NCBI RefSeq assembly: GCF_021155765.1
Contig: NC_060117.1
Location: forward strand, 6,414,001 to 6,478,000
DNA length: 64,000 bases
Reading direction: 5' to 3'
Source of the DNA: Diprion similis
Lineage: Eukaryota > Arthropoda > Insecta > Hymenoptera > Diprionidae
Below the pieces are notes generated by a model that ran no database searches, was not told the origin of the DNA, and saw nothing but the letters and a program-made list of their open reading frames with translations. Below, piece by piece: positions 28,101-40,632 of this stretch; positions within the stretch are counted from its first letter, which is position 1, and each line of letters begins with the position of its first letter. Position numbers and translations under genes: made by a program.

Positions 28101-28362
28101 CTTGAGACTTGGAATTTCGCAATAAGCAAATCGGATTTTTGGATTATAATTTTGTTTCTGTTACAGTTGTTAGAAAATTTTAAATGACTCGATATTGGGT
28201 GAAAGTGGCAAGTTAGAATCAAAGCAGAAGCCATCTTCTAGCGATGGCGCATAACACAGATTCAGAAAATATTCTTTGCATACTTTTACTATATAATGAA
28301 AATAGAATTTTATTATTGTTGAAAAGTGATCAAATTACTAAAACTAATTACCGTGACGTCAT
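16187..28362 (-). CDS. BTAF1 / Mot1, TBP-associated Swi2/Snf2 ATPase
   Basis: This nuclear ATPase binds TATA-binding protein through HEAT repeats and uses ATP to remove it from DNA. Coding exons (minus strand): 28362-28352, 27930-27668, 26773-26406, 26155-25831, 25517-24832, 24425-24046, 21558-21163, 21004-20443, 20314-19721, 19228-18906, 18677-17927, 17686-17420, 17266-16643, 16417-16187. All phases agree and sum to 5,781 bases, 1,926 aa plus stop, close to the known family length of about 1,850. The N-terminal part starts [15 protein letters not shown] and carries HEAT repeats; EWPLES and [20 protein letters not shown] are family landmarks. The C-terminal ATPase has Walker A DDMGLGKT (about 1360-1367), the Mot1-type DEGH box (about 1462-1465), [12 protein letters not shown] and AHRIGQ (about 1797-1802), then the conserved tail ending [16 protein letters not shown]. 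The exon 5 donor is the unusual AAG|GTTGGT. All core motifs are intact. Confidence 0.97.
21559..24045 (-). other. BTAF1 intron 6, 2.5 kb
   Basis: The longest BTAF1 intron. AT-rich, with no coding segment that I trust. A GC-richer patch lies at about 22620-22760 without tRNA-like boxes. Confidence 0.6.
27320..27611. mobile_element. Half copy of the TTAA / poly-C foldback element
   Basis: It matches the right half of the element at 48567-49475: GTCACCGGCTTGTTTTGCAA, AAGTATGCTTAATAATGTAC, ACGCTGAAACCCTTACC, a C tract, TTCAAGAGTTTTGCTCAGA, then a final C tract ending at TTAA (27612-27615). The left arm is missing. It lies in BTAF1 intron 2, about 55 bases from the exon 2 donor. Confidence 0.8.
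28352..28362 (-). CDS. BTAF1 start exon, 11 coding bases
   Basis: ATG ACG TCA CG followed by donor GTAATT. The split CG+A codon gives MTSR joined to LDRLF, which matches the start known for insect and vertebrate BTAF1 (M-x-x-R-LDRLF). Other candidate starts in 28-30 kb on this strand end in the wrong phase or lack the MxSR form. Nine bases upstream is a possible acceptor, TTATAACTAG, so this may be an internal exon with a further non-coding first exon upstream. Confidence 0.8.
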
Positions 28363-30200
28363 GATAAATTTCTAGTTATAACAGAGGTTCGTTGGAAATT
28401 CTGCAACGAGAAAATAAACACAAGATTAAAAATTTGGTTCAATTATAACGACGATTCATTAGCTCGTAAAATATTTTTATATAACCAGAAATTCATTGCT
28501 TTGTAAGATGTAACAACGAATGTCGATGAGCAGGCGATGAATGGTAATTTTTCAAAAGTGTCGAAAGGTCAAATTATCAACGATTTGATGCGAAACAACG
28601 ATATCAAGTTTTATTAAGGCTTGACGCATAAAAATATACTCTGAAAATCATTTCAATTAGCAAACAGCAGGAAACTCAGGTTTCCAAGGATGCTAAATGT
28701 TTGCGTTTTGATGCTGAGTCGCACAGATTTATGACAAAACTTTATCATCCATCATTACTAGCCATATATGTACTTCGATAAATCGGTATCACAGTATTCA
28801 ACGTATAACGAGTAGAATCGTTAATAAAGTGTCAATTTCATCGACTGCTTCTGGCATGACTTGAGCACCAGACTAAGCATGCAATAAATCATAATTCCCA
28901 AATCTCTGATCGATTAAATTTGTGAAAACAAGCAAGGAATTAAGGGAATAACATTAGACGTTCAGAGGCGTGCCGTAGACGCTAACGCGAGAAGGATAAT
29001 AGACGTTGAAACGTTTTTATTCACACGTAACCCCGATCGCAATCCCAATATGGATATAATAACAATCGTGCAATATGTGCTCGCAGTTTTCACCCACGGG
29101 TTCATATTTACCTCGAGTTTCGGTTCACTCAGGATATTTTTCAGCCTCAGCTGACCTTCATAGCCATATTCCACCGAATAGCCACCGTAAAAATTACATT
29201 AATTAAATAAATTAATGTTAAACTCGAAAGAAAGAATACATTTTTTGGAGAGGAACGCATCTTACAAGCATCAAATTTATACTGACAGCCATATTGCCGA
29301 TGAACCTGAGTTTTGTCCGGGGATTTACCTCCGATTGGACGGTTCTTAGGGGGGAAGATCAAAGTCACGTGATAATATCGACCAATCAGAACTCGCGCTT
29401 TACTCCTCGCTCAATTCAGCCGTGGAATAATGTAAGAGGTGCGTTCGTTTATTGCGGTTGAATTCACTCCGAGTCTGAACTCCGAGCAACTTCAGAGTGA
29501 TCTGCGCAGCTTGAGCTTAAACGTCGTGGTGTAATGAGAGTGGGGCAGGCTGACGATTGTGGAATTCACTCTGCCTTATACCGCATCCACATGATGTTCA
29601 ACCTCAAGTTATATTCACATAACGCGCACAACAGATTCCCCTAGACGGATCGCAACAAGATCAGCATAGCTCACCACGCCTTCACTTGTTTTCTAATTAT
29701 TCAATTATTCTCTTTAACGACGCTTGTTATTGTTCTTCTTCTTCGCAATACTTTTCAATAAAAGATATATTTGGTTTATATTAATTAGAAGTCTTGACCG
29801 TCTCGTTCATTTGAATTGCTACAGATGATAAAATTTAACCGCCATCTTGAATTCTAGACCAATCAGAAGGCAGCTTTAAACGGAAAATATTTTCACGAGT
29901 GAAAAACAAGTGCGAATCAGACCCCGAGATTCGTCGTTGTATTCTTATTATTCAAATTTAACCGGCATGAACATCTGTTTCAGAACTCTATAAAGCTAGA
30001 ATTTCATGAGCTGCGAAACATAGTAGCAACAACAGCAGCGTTTTCCAGCATTGAACGCTTCGACGATAATATAAAAAAGTTGCTTGTAAACAAGACCGTA
30101 AGGTCACGTGATGTAGTTTCCGATTGAATTGACGATCGCAGCTCCACATAGCGATGAAATAAGAAAGTTGTATTACAAAATGGCAACGATTGCAGGCCGT
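28363..30200. promoter_or_regulatory. Region between BTAF1 and Srrm234, shared promoter candidate
   Basis: The two genes are head-to-head here. The right half carries CCAATCAG at about 29379 and 29859 and TCACGTGAT at about 29364 and 30104, which are known vertebrate and insect promoter words (NF-Y type and E-box type). I found no coding exon. A donor-like GAG|GTAAAT on the minus strand near 29112 could end a BTAF1 non-coding first exon; this is inference. Confidence 0.35.
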
Positions 30201-30305
30201 AGTTGTGTTTTCCTTAATTAAATTTCATCAATTGAAACGATACTTAGTTCATCGTCCAGTGTTATTATAACACAAGAATAACAATGAAGTAGCGATACAA
30301 CCGAG
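30200..30305 (+). other. Srrm234 non-coding first exon (start approximate)
   Basis: A strong donor, CCGAG|GTAAGT, ends at 30305. It contains ATGAAGTAG, a two-codon upstream frame, and no long open frame. It would be joined to the acceptor at 31110, 12 bases before the Srrm234 start codon. The transcription start is not determined. Confidence 0.5.
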
Positions 30306-31121
30306 GTAAGTAATCTCGTCGTACAACTTCATTACCGTTTCACAAATTTAGCCCCAATATATTTACCGGATCGATAAATCGATGCGCTACTTGGCCAATT
30401 CTAACCTTAACTTAACTAACCGTAGCGCCCACTTTTGCCGCCTGTTTTACATACAAGGACATACATTTTCATTTCACTGAAATTACTTCCTTCCCGTCTA
30501 TTATCTAGTCTCTCTACACATATTGCACACCATATACGACTAACCACACGACTCGTGCTTCATGATCCGCAATTTTAGGGACAGAATCCTGTAACTTACA
30601 GGCCCATTAATCCACAGACACGTATCAATTACTCGAACACAATTGTGTACATACTGACTTGAGCTGGCTGTTCTCGGCCTTAAAGTACTCGTTCCACCCA
30701 CTCATCCGTTGCTATATGTATTTTTTTTTTAGTTAAGTTAAGATTATTTTTGCAAGAACTGTACCGTTGATGGATTGTTTTCTTGCAGGAATAAAAAGTA
30801 AATTAATGTATATGCTAACGAGTTCAGGTTCCGAATCATCCTCATTTGAAATTACAAATCGGGAACAATTAAACTGATATGTAAACCTGTAAGAAATTGT
30901 ACAATGTATACCGTCATTGAATATATATTTGAATACGAGTCAATGCAGGGTCATTAAACTGAAATAAATTTTACGAGAGTTTATCGACTTTACCAGTGCC
31001 GATAAAATATTAAATTCCTTTTTATTCGATTCGATATTTACTTCTTTTAATCAGATTCGACTTATGCTTATTGCTCATTTTATTTATCAGTAATTTTCAA
31101 TATCTCCAGGTACAAAGCAAT

Positions 31122-34100
31122 ATGTATAACGGTATCGGATTGCAAACGCCCCGAGGTTCAGGGACCAACGGGCACGTGCAAAGAAATTGGGCGATAGTCC
31201 GTAAGACTAAAGACAAAGTTTCGTACAAAACTGAAGAAGAACTACAGAAGTTGGACCAACTGAATAAACAACCTAACAAAGAAATCTTGGATCATGAAAG
31301 GAAGCGCAAGATCGAAGTCAAGTGCGCAGAATTTGCCGACATTCTCGAGGATCAAGGGTAAGTTCCACTTTAGATAGCTCGGAACTGATATGACATCGTC
31401 ATATTGGCCGAAACTATTTTCATCGACTCTTCTTCTGATTTCAAATATCGAATTTGTTGTATACGATTACCACAGTAAACTAACTTAGAATTCATGTATT
31501 TGTAATTTTTAATTAGCTGAGATTGTCATTGATAAAATCACGAGTTTATTTCACGATTCATACTTTTTAAATTTTTGCGTTTTATCAAACTATTTCAAAC
31601 CAAGATCGCCATTGAAGTGTGTATTTAGAGTATAAATGAAACTATGACTTTCAAGTTTAAACAGAATTTAGAAAACAATTTCTATTACAGATTTACTAGC
31701 GAGGAGGTCGGCGAAAAGGTTGAATCATATCGCTCTATGCTAATGGGCAGCGATATTCAGCCCAGCGTTCCTCGTGACGAATTTGGCCGCGTTAAGTGAG
31801 TATATAGTCTATTCATGCGTTGTAACTTTACCTATCACTGCGTGATTGATTCTGAAATCGTTGCTTCAAACGTGAATGGATATAAATTTCGTAATCCTGA
31901 TGTTTAGGACGTACTTTACATTTTTTTGTTTTTTAGAATTCTGATCACTCGGCTCTCAAAATATTGAGTTTGTATTCAAATATTCAAATACCTATATTTC
32001 TTACTTTACACAATATCTGAGAGATTAAAAAGTTTCATAAATAAAAAAACCAAAGACGTCGCGTCTATGTTTTCAGTAAAAACCATACTCTTCCAATTTT
32101 GATTACGTAAACCTAACATATCGATCGTATTTCCGCGAAGCATTTAGAAAACCTTTTTTTTTGGGGGGGGGGGGGGGGGGAAGCAATATTCCAGGATTTC
32201 CTACGTAACGCAGCGTTTGACTTACTGCTGATATCAATGAGCCGGTATTGAAAAGACGTCCGTCCCTCCTTTTTAATGATCTGGTCTGATCCCAGATCAT
32301 CCACCCGAGGAGTATAAAAATTGAGGAAACGAATCTCAGACCTACGAAGTTTTTTATTTTGAAGTCTATATTGGTTTATAAATTCGTAAAGTTATTAATA
32401 CTTGTCGATCAAAATTGTTTTATATACAAGTTTTAGTGCAGCGTGTTTTTTAGAAATTGAACATTGCGAATTATGTTTAAACTCTTTCGGCATCGAAGCA
32501 CATTTGCTCAATATAATTATTGTAACGCCAATTGTAAGTGCAATTTTCAACCCTTAACATTCCCGCTTCTCAAAACGCTTTGGTGATTGAATATGCGTAG
32601 AAGTAAAACAACGATGTGGTTAACTTTGTGTCGAAGGGTTAAAGGGGGGGGTAAGGGTTTCAGCGTAAAAAAAAAACACTTTTTCTCAATCCATACTTTC
32701 AAAAAAATTTTGGGAATATATTCTTGAAATGTTTAACAATAAGAAAAGACAAAAAAAAAAAAAAAAAATCGATTTTGCAAAAGTGTAACCCCCCCCCCCC
32801 CCCCCCCCCCCCCTAATCATTCGAGAAATATTTTGTAATCTTCGAAATATCTTGGATTATTTGAAATCTGAAATTTTCTAAGTAACTCGAAATCTTCAGA
32901 AATATTTTGAAGTATTCTAAAATCTTTGGAAATTGTTTGAAATCTTTTTAAGAATTTAGAATCTCTCGAATATCAGTGAGACTTTGAAATCTTGGCAATC
33001 TTGTAATCAAGCGAACTGCAGCCAAATTATGATTAGAATTTGATATTAGTATGAACTCAACTTCGTATCTTATCTGCATGATGTATGTATATAACTCTGT
33101 GAAATCGATAGACTTGGATCGCACGTTTTTTTTTTCTTAATATAGAACCAAGAGTGAACGATTTCGACCACAAAAAAAAAAAAAAAAACCTTTTTTTTTC
33201 TTTTATATGGGAAGAGGTTAAACGTTTACTGCAGTAATGGAATTTTTAATTTTCTAATATCTCTCCAACCAAGTAATAAATCGCAAAAAAGCAAAAATAA
33301 TGCGAAATATTACACTTTTGAATAATTTTGAGCAACAACCCTTTAAACATATCAATTTCGATCAAATTGTTAGTCGAATTAAATGTGGTTTAAACACGTG
33401 GTTAATCACCCTCGAAACATATTGTGTACACCAATCACGAAATAGTTCGATTTCGTTTAAAATCTCTAAAATGCTTCCTGAAATTTCGTAAAATCACGTG
33501 AAATCGGACAAAATCCTAAAGAACCCGATGGAATTAGCTAAAATTCTTGACATCACGTGAAATCCCTGAATTTCAATGAATTTTTTTGAAAATTTATAAT
33601 ATTTTTGTGAAATTTATTGAAATCATCTGAAAACTCTAAAATATCTTTGAAAAAATGCGAAAATTCCGGTAATTTATGAAATATTTAAAAAAAATCATTC
33701 GTAATTCTGTGTTAAATCTTGTATATTGATCTGAAATCTTTGAAATCGCTTGAAGTCTCTGAAGTATTACGAAATTTTACAAAATCATTTTAAATACAAT
33801 GAAATTCTATAAAATCATTCGCAATCTCCGATACTTATGAAATCCTTGAAATTACGTAAAATACGTGAAATTCTCCGAAATCGTTTGAAATTTCCGCAAT
33901 TTCCGAAGTCTTTAGAATCACGTGGAATCCCCGAATTATTATATTAGTTTACAGTCTCAGGTTAACAGAATTAAAGTAATTTTACATAAAAAAAAATAAT
34001 ATAAATATGGCATATGATATTTTTTTGTAATTTTATTGGAAAATATTTGAAATTTTTGATTAGTCTTATTTTTGATCGGTGATATCTTTGAAACGGTTGA

Positions 34101-34579
34101 TCTGAGGAACTTTGATCTTCAGAAGTTTATTGTAGAACGTGAAATTTCCTACAAATCTTTTTTTTTTTTTTTTTTTCAGATTGTTGTTACGATGAACCGT
34201 TCGAAAGTAATAATAATTCAAAAATAAAAAACAAAAATTTCCCGTCTTATTCAAAATAATAGAAAATAAAGAAATGTTTAGAGGCAAACCTACTTACTAT
34301 TGATATTAACAGCTCATATTGGCGCCAAAATTTTTGGTTTTAGGTATACTATCAATTTTTGGAAACCATAAAAAAACTAAAAAAAAAATCGTCTTTTTTT
34401 TTTTTAAACACCCTAGTGTACCCATAGGTACGTATGGGGTTGGTTTCGCGGCCCAGCATAACGCAAAACATACGTCCGAGAGCATAGAAGGTATAAATCT
34501 CACCCCCGATTCGCCTCCCCGTAATATCGACTTGCTATGGCGCCGGCGCCCTCTTCGCCAGCGATAGGGAAGCGAGAGG

Positions 34580-34625
<46 letters not shown>

Positions 34626-35510
34626 TTCGACGAGAGTTCACTCTCAGTCAGCATCCCGGTGCAGATATCAGTTGGGAAATGAATCGACGTATCGTCAGGC
34701 TTCGCGTAGCCGGGCTGCGAGTCTGCAGCGCAGAGTATTCGGATATAAATAAATAAAAAAATATGTAGCTTACGTTTTAAATATTAATTAAAATTTATTT
34801 ATAAAATCACAAAAGTCTTCCAATAGTTCGTAATTTATCTATATATATATATATGTATAATCTAATATAATAATATATTAGACTTAATTTAAATAATACA
34901 AGTTTACCGACCTCTTGAAGTAAAATAACGATAATAATAGTAAAAGTAATCTTAAAAAAATTAACAATAAAAATACTAGTAGTATAACAACGATAACATA
35001 ATCAGTAAATTTATTCGATTATAAATATAAAAAAAAAAATCGGGTTCACACTTTTATATATATATAATTTATATAAATTACAAGAACAATATTTTCTAAT
35101 CATACAAATCGAGAACGATTTTTGCACAAGAAAATAATTGAAGGAAACAAAAACAAAACTTAATTCGATATTCGCGAAGAACAAGAATTTACCGTATCGT
35201 ATAATAACTAATGATTTGTGTTGGGTATTGACGATGAACTGTGAAGAAAACTGTACTTTTTTTTTATTTTTTTGTTTACGAATATATAATTTCCCAAGTC
35301 GTTGTGAAATTTTGTGAGGGCGGTTCTTCCATTTATTACGCAGGTCAAAACTTCGTGTTAAGAAATAAAATCCATGTGTCTCCGGTAAAAATGATAAATT
35401 TATTGAAATGAATATATAAATGACATAACATCGTCGAATTTTAAGTACCAATATAATAATATTTTTTTAACATCATCTATATATAACTTTAACTTGAAGT
35501 GACGGGTATT

Positions 35511-35547
<37 letters not shown>

Positions 35548-38500
35548 TCTACGGTAATCGAAATACAAGAAAAATCGTTGATCTTTTGTCAACAGAGAAA
35601 GAAATGACTGTTTATAAATTTTTTTTCTTTATGTAAAATTAATAATAATCATGATAAAATATGTATGCTAATTTGAAAGAAAGATTAACTTAAAATTTTT
35701 AATAGTGTGCCTGAATCCAATGTCTTCCTTAAATCTTTAAAACGAAATTTGATATTCCAAGTTTATAATAATATAACAATGATAATAGTAGTAGTGACAA
35801 GAATAAATAGACGTGTAACGGTAAGAATAATTGGACAAAAATCAAAACCTTAAATAAAAAAGGTGCAGAATCGGAGTTAAAAAATTGAGAAAAATGTACG
35901 ATTGATCGTAAAAATACTTTCTCTTCGCAGTGAGAAGATATTCTTTCTCATCTTTGAATGGTATAGAAGAGATTGGTGTTTTTAGTTAAAAAAAGCAGAA
36001 GCTCGAGGCAACAAAAGGTGAAGTGGTATGGAGGAAGTTGGGAGGAAGCTATTACATTTCCCTCTCAGAATTCACCGCGTCTCTCGTTCTATAATCCCTA
36101 CCCCATTCCCTGCAAGTATTCTCCCTGGTTGGGGATTAAAACACTTCAGGAGGATTCTTGATTGTCTATCTCCGATTAGCATACGGAAAACGGTGCCTCC
36201 GCAATCCCAATTAACTATCGATTTAGCCCAAAGAATGAGGAAAAAGCTTATCTTGAATAGACGGAAATTTATAATTCCTGATTGTATGTACATACATTTA
36301 TTAATTAACAAAAAAATAAGCAAACTAATACGGTATTTAATCGTCAATTGATACTTCACGTGTCATTTTCAAAGGATTTTTGGGTCACACGATTGGGGCA
36401 CAAAATAACAATTCATTCTTATTTTTTTTTTTTTTTTTTTTTTTATTTATCTATATGCGACTGTATATTAATGAGCAGTGATTGGGGCTTTTTGGATTGT
36501 GAGACGTGTGAAGTTTGTTGTTAAAAACGTTTCCTCGATGACGATGTCTTCGCCATTTCGTGTGAAAACAGCCAGAGGCCGCGGTCCGGCCGATGGCCGA
36601 GCTTTCTTTGAGCGATTGTGGAAGGGAAATTTTTTCCTCGATCGACAGAAACCGTTGAAACGATCGAGGCGGAGGAAATTACAAGCCGCAAAGCAAATCA
36701 CAGCGGCAGCTAACAGAAAAGCAGCTCAGCAGCAGGCTAAACAGCATTGCTGTTGTTGTCAGCGTACGCTTCGCGATATTCAACTCCATCTATTGGCCGA
36801 ACGCCGCAGCAGCATGCGGTCAGTTGTGAGGTGATTATTATTATTATTCCTGCAAATTGTCAGCCATATCACTTATGCGTTATAAAACATTGTCGGGATA
36901 TTCTTAGCGAAGAAAATGAGCCCAAAAACGTTGAAATCGGTTCGAAAATAACCGAGTTTAACCATTTTTATTGTTCTGATTGTGAAATATTTTTCCCAAT
37001 GCTTGTTACGACGATGTTAGCGCATGCGCGCTACTAAAATGCTCGGTTTTACACACTGGGGCTTACTTGGCGCATGCGCGTTTTCCGATAACCTAATTTT
37101 ACGCACCGCGAGTGAAGTTATTGAACCGAGTTCAACGTGAAGTTTGCGCGTTTAGGTTAGGTTTTATGAAGTCTTTGTACATCTCGATTTCCCTTGATCC
37201 ACTTTTTAAATTATTATCTTACTTTCGTTTGCTTCTCAAATTAAACTTCACCTCATAGATGTTTGAAAAAAAAAAAAACCGTGTGTCACACGTGTGGATG
37301 GGCCAAATGGATCTTGCTTTCATGGCACACGCTGCAAACTTCACGCTCATCGGAAATCACCTACTTTCACCACGATAATGTATTTTTTTATTATTTTTGT
37401 ATAATAACTGCACTTATCTTTCATCCAATTAGGGTCCTCAAAGAATCCATCTCATCGTCAGGCGATTTGTAGAGAATTTATTTATTTACGAACAAAAGGA
37501 TCAAGCGATTCTACTCATATCGTAGTAGGTTTGACGAAACGCGTTTTACAGTTTGAAAATTATAGAATAATTTGATCTTTCTGATGTTATTTATGATCAA
37601 GTTTGTTTTGTCAAAATTCCATCGTTTCAATAATATTACTATATTATTATAATTTAATATCGATGTCTCACTTTATTTTCAGATGAATTTCACGTAGATA
37701 ACATGTTCTTGAATTAAGCGTTTCTGACATAAAAAAAACACACACACATTGAAAGATTCATATCTGTCATATCTTTTTTTTTTTTTATTATTATTATTAC
37801 TCTTCAAAATTTTTATAAGATTGGGAATATTGTTTTATTTATAAAATTAAAAATTTATGTGCTTAACTTGAAATGATTATTCTACATTAGAATTTTTTCT
37901 TTGCGAACTGAAAGACTCATTTGATGAGTAAATGTTGAAAAAGAAATTAAACGGCGCAGCTTCGTCCGAATCTTTCGTTTTTAAATCGGACAAATAAAAG
38001 TTTACTTAAATTCGATGATATTTTTCAAAGTTCAACAATTTTTTTTTTACTGCCATATGTTTAAAGAAATTATGATTTTATTTAAAATGAACACATCAAA
38101 ATTGTATACTTTTTATTCTTATATAAAGAAAACGCAGGTTATTATTATTATTATTATTATTTTTCTATTCCAAATCAATCACAAGTTCGATTTTTACAGT
38201 TTGAGCATATAATTTTTGTCTCGGATTGAACGAATTTCAGGGATTGTAAATAAAAAATATACACATCTTGTACGGGGATGAAGTTAGTAACGTTACTGTA
38301 ACGATTCATGTTTAAGAAAAATCGAGACTTCGCGCCATTAGGAATGTCTGAAATTTATTAAACCATGATAAACAAAATATAATCTTATTTTGAAAAACGG
38401 ATTACTTGGAAGTCATTCCAAAGTTGCGCAATAATGATTTCTTCCCTGATGTTTCGTGACTCTAACGTTGTTAACTTCCTACAATGATTTTTAACGAATT

Positions 38501-40168
38501 AAGATTTTGAAATTTTAGTGTGTTTTGTTTTAATACAGTTTACTGAATTTCAGACAATTGTAAAATCGAAAAAATAACAGTTTTTTCTCATCATGAATCG
38601 TTACGATAACGTTACTAACTTCATTATGATCTAACTTCACGAGGTTGAAGTTGACAACGATATCGTAACTATTCATGATGAGAAAAAATCGTTATTTTGC
38701 GATTTTGCAATTTTCTGAAATTCAGTGGACCGTATTAAAACAAAACACACTAAAATTTCAAAATCTTAGTTCGTTAAAAATCATTGTTAAATTAAGAAAG
38801 TTGTGATTTTTCGTCAATGTTTCGTTACGATAACGTGACCAACTTCAGTACGTTCTAACTTCACGAGGTTTGAAGTTAGTAACGTAATCGTAACGAAACA
38901 TTGACAAAAAATCACTACTTTCTTAAATCTTACAATGATATTTAACAAACTACGATTCTCAAATATGATTGTGTTTTGTTTTAATCCGATCTACTTAATT
39001 TCAGACAATTCCAAAAGCCCGAAACATAACAATTTTCCCTAATCATAAATCGTTACGATAACGTTACTAACTTCAGTACGATCAAATTTTAACCTCATCA
39101 TTTTGTTCCAATACGAATAACCTCATTTTCACATCAACTTTTCTAAAGGTGACAAAACAAAGTGCACCCCCTCCATTAGGGTGAGCCAAAAAAAAACTAA
39201 CCTATCGAATTTATGGCTCAGAAAGGACCTATAAAAGCAAAAAAAAATTTTGCTCAATTTTAAAAGGTGTCGCTGGCCATTTGAAATTTTCCATTTAAAT
39301 AACACGTAAAAAAAAAAAAAAAATTTTTCCATTCAAACTGAAATAACTTTTCAACTATTTGAGATAAAATTTTTATTTTTGCACATTCTTGTAGGGCATT
39401 AAATTTCAAATGGCCATCGAAACCTTTTAAAATTGATCTAAATTTTTTTTTTTTCAACCGGGAGAATTTTTTTCTCGTTATATAAGGTCCTTTCTGAGCC
39501 ATAAATTCGATAACTTAGTTTTTTTTTTACTCACCCTACCCTCCATAGGTGCAAAGGTAAAGGTGTGCACGCGGGATTAATAATCATTCCGGTAATAATT
39601 AAGTGCAAAGGGGACAGCTGGCACGTATTGATCCGGGGAAAAGTCGTGCAGTTAGGTTATGCGTGAGGGTGATTTCTCTTCGTCCCGCTCCTCGCCGGCC
39701 TCCGTATCTCCCTCCATCCATCCATCCATCCATCCATCCATCCATCCATCCATCCTCCCCTCTTCCATTTTTCGAATATCAGGGGTTGGCTCGCTTCGTT
39801 CGCTCGACAGCAGCAGCTCCAGTATTATGTCACTCCTTTACCTACTCTTATCGAACTCTGTTCTTAATTTCCGAACCTGAAAGGCTTTGAAAGAAATTAT
39901 TTATAACCAGCTATACATAATTTTATTGCGTTAAATTATACAATCATCGGTCGTACGATATTAATACTTTTTTTTTTTACATTGTTGTTGTTGTTCGGTT
40001 TGTCTATCTTTTTTTTTCTTTTTTTTTTTTTTTCTTTCATTTTTTTCCCTATCAAAAAAATTCCCTAAAAATCCGAAGGAATATTCTGCCGCCGGTGATG
40101 ACGATTATTTGTATTGACAAAACTGCGTACGATGACTGTTAAATTGCCAAAACGGTATGTCTTCAATT

Positions 40169-40210
<42 letters not shown>

Positions 40211-40600
40211 CTCACATTTCTATTGTTTATTTATTTTTTTCCAGACCCGTAATGTTCTTTTTGGAAAAAAATTTACGAATAATCTAATGTAAATTTTTAG
40301 GGCTCGTTGTAAATAAATTTCAACAAAATGTTATATACTGGGTATAATTAAAATTGCAGTTGTAGGAAGTAACAAGAATTTTTTTTTTTTTTTTTACTGT
40401 TTTACAAGTTGAGTGAATTGTCGAAATTTTCATACACGGTGAATTCGATATATACTTTCAACCGTTGATGTATTTACTCAATATTATATAATCACAAAAT
40501 TCAACTTAAAGTTTTTCAAAACTCCATTTTCCGGAGATCCAACTTGGCCAATGAATAATTCTATTCGATTTTCATTCGTTTAAAAGTCCCAACAAGTTTC

Positions 40601-40632
<32 letters not shown>

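Noticed and set aside
29280..29300. Minus-strand ATG GCT GTC AG, tempting as the MAVS start of vertebrate-like BTAF1
   Set aside because: The only GT donor there leaves one base over, whereas exon 27930 needs two; the site at 28362 fits in both phase and residues.
29585..29605. Minus-strand start MWMR with a GTATAA donor as BTAF1 first exon
   Set aside because: The phase fits, but MTSR from 28362 fits the known insect start better and has a closer position.
34537..34752. ATG-initiated frame with RE repeats
   Set aside because: The repeat part is simply the GA microsatellite translated, and there is no strong donor to connect it to Srrm234.
37140..37165. TTAGGTTAGG as an interstitial telomere tract
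   Set aside because: Only two units; too short to distinguish from chance or from common promoter words.
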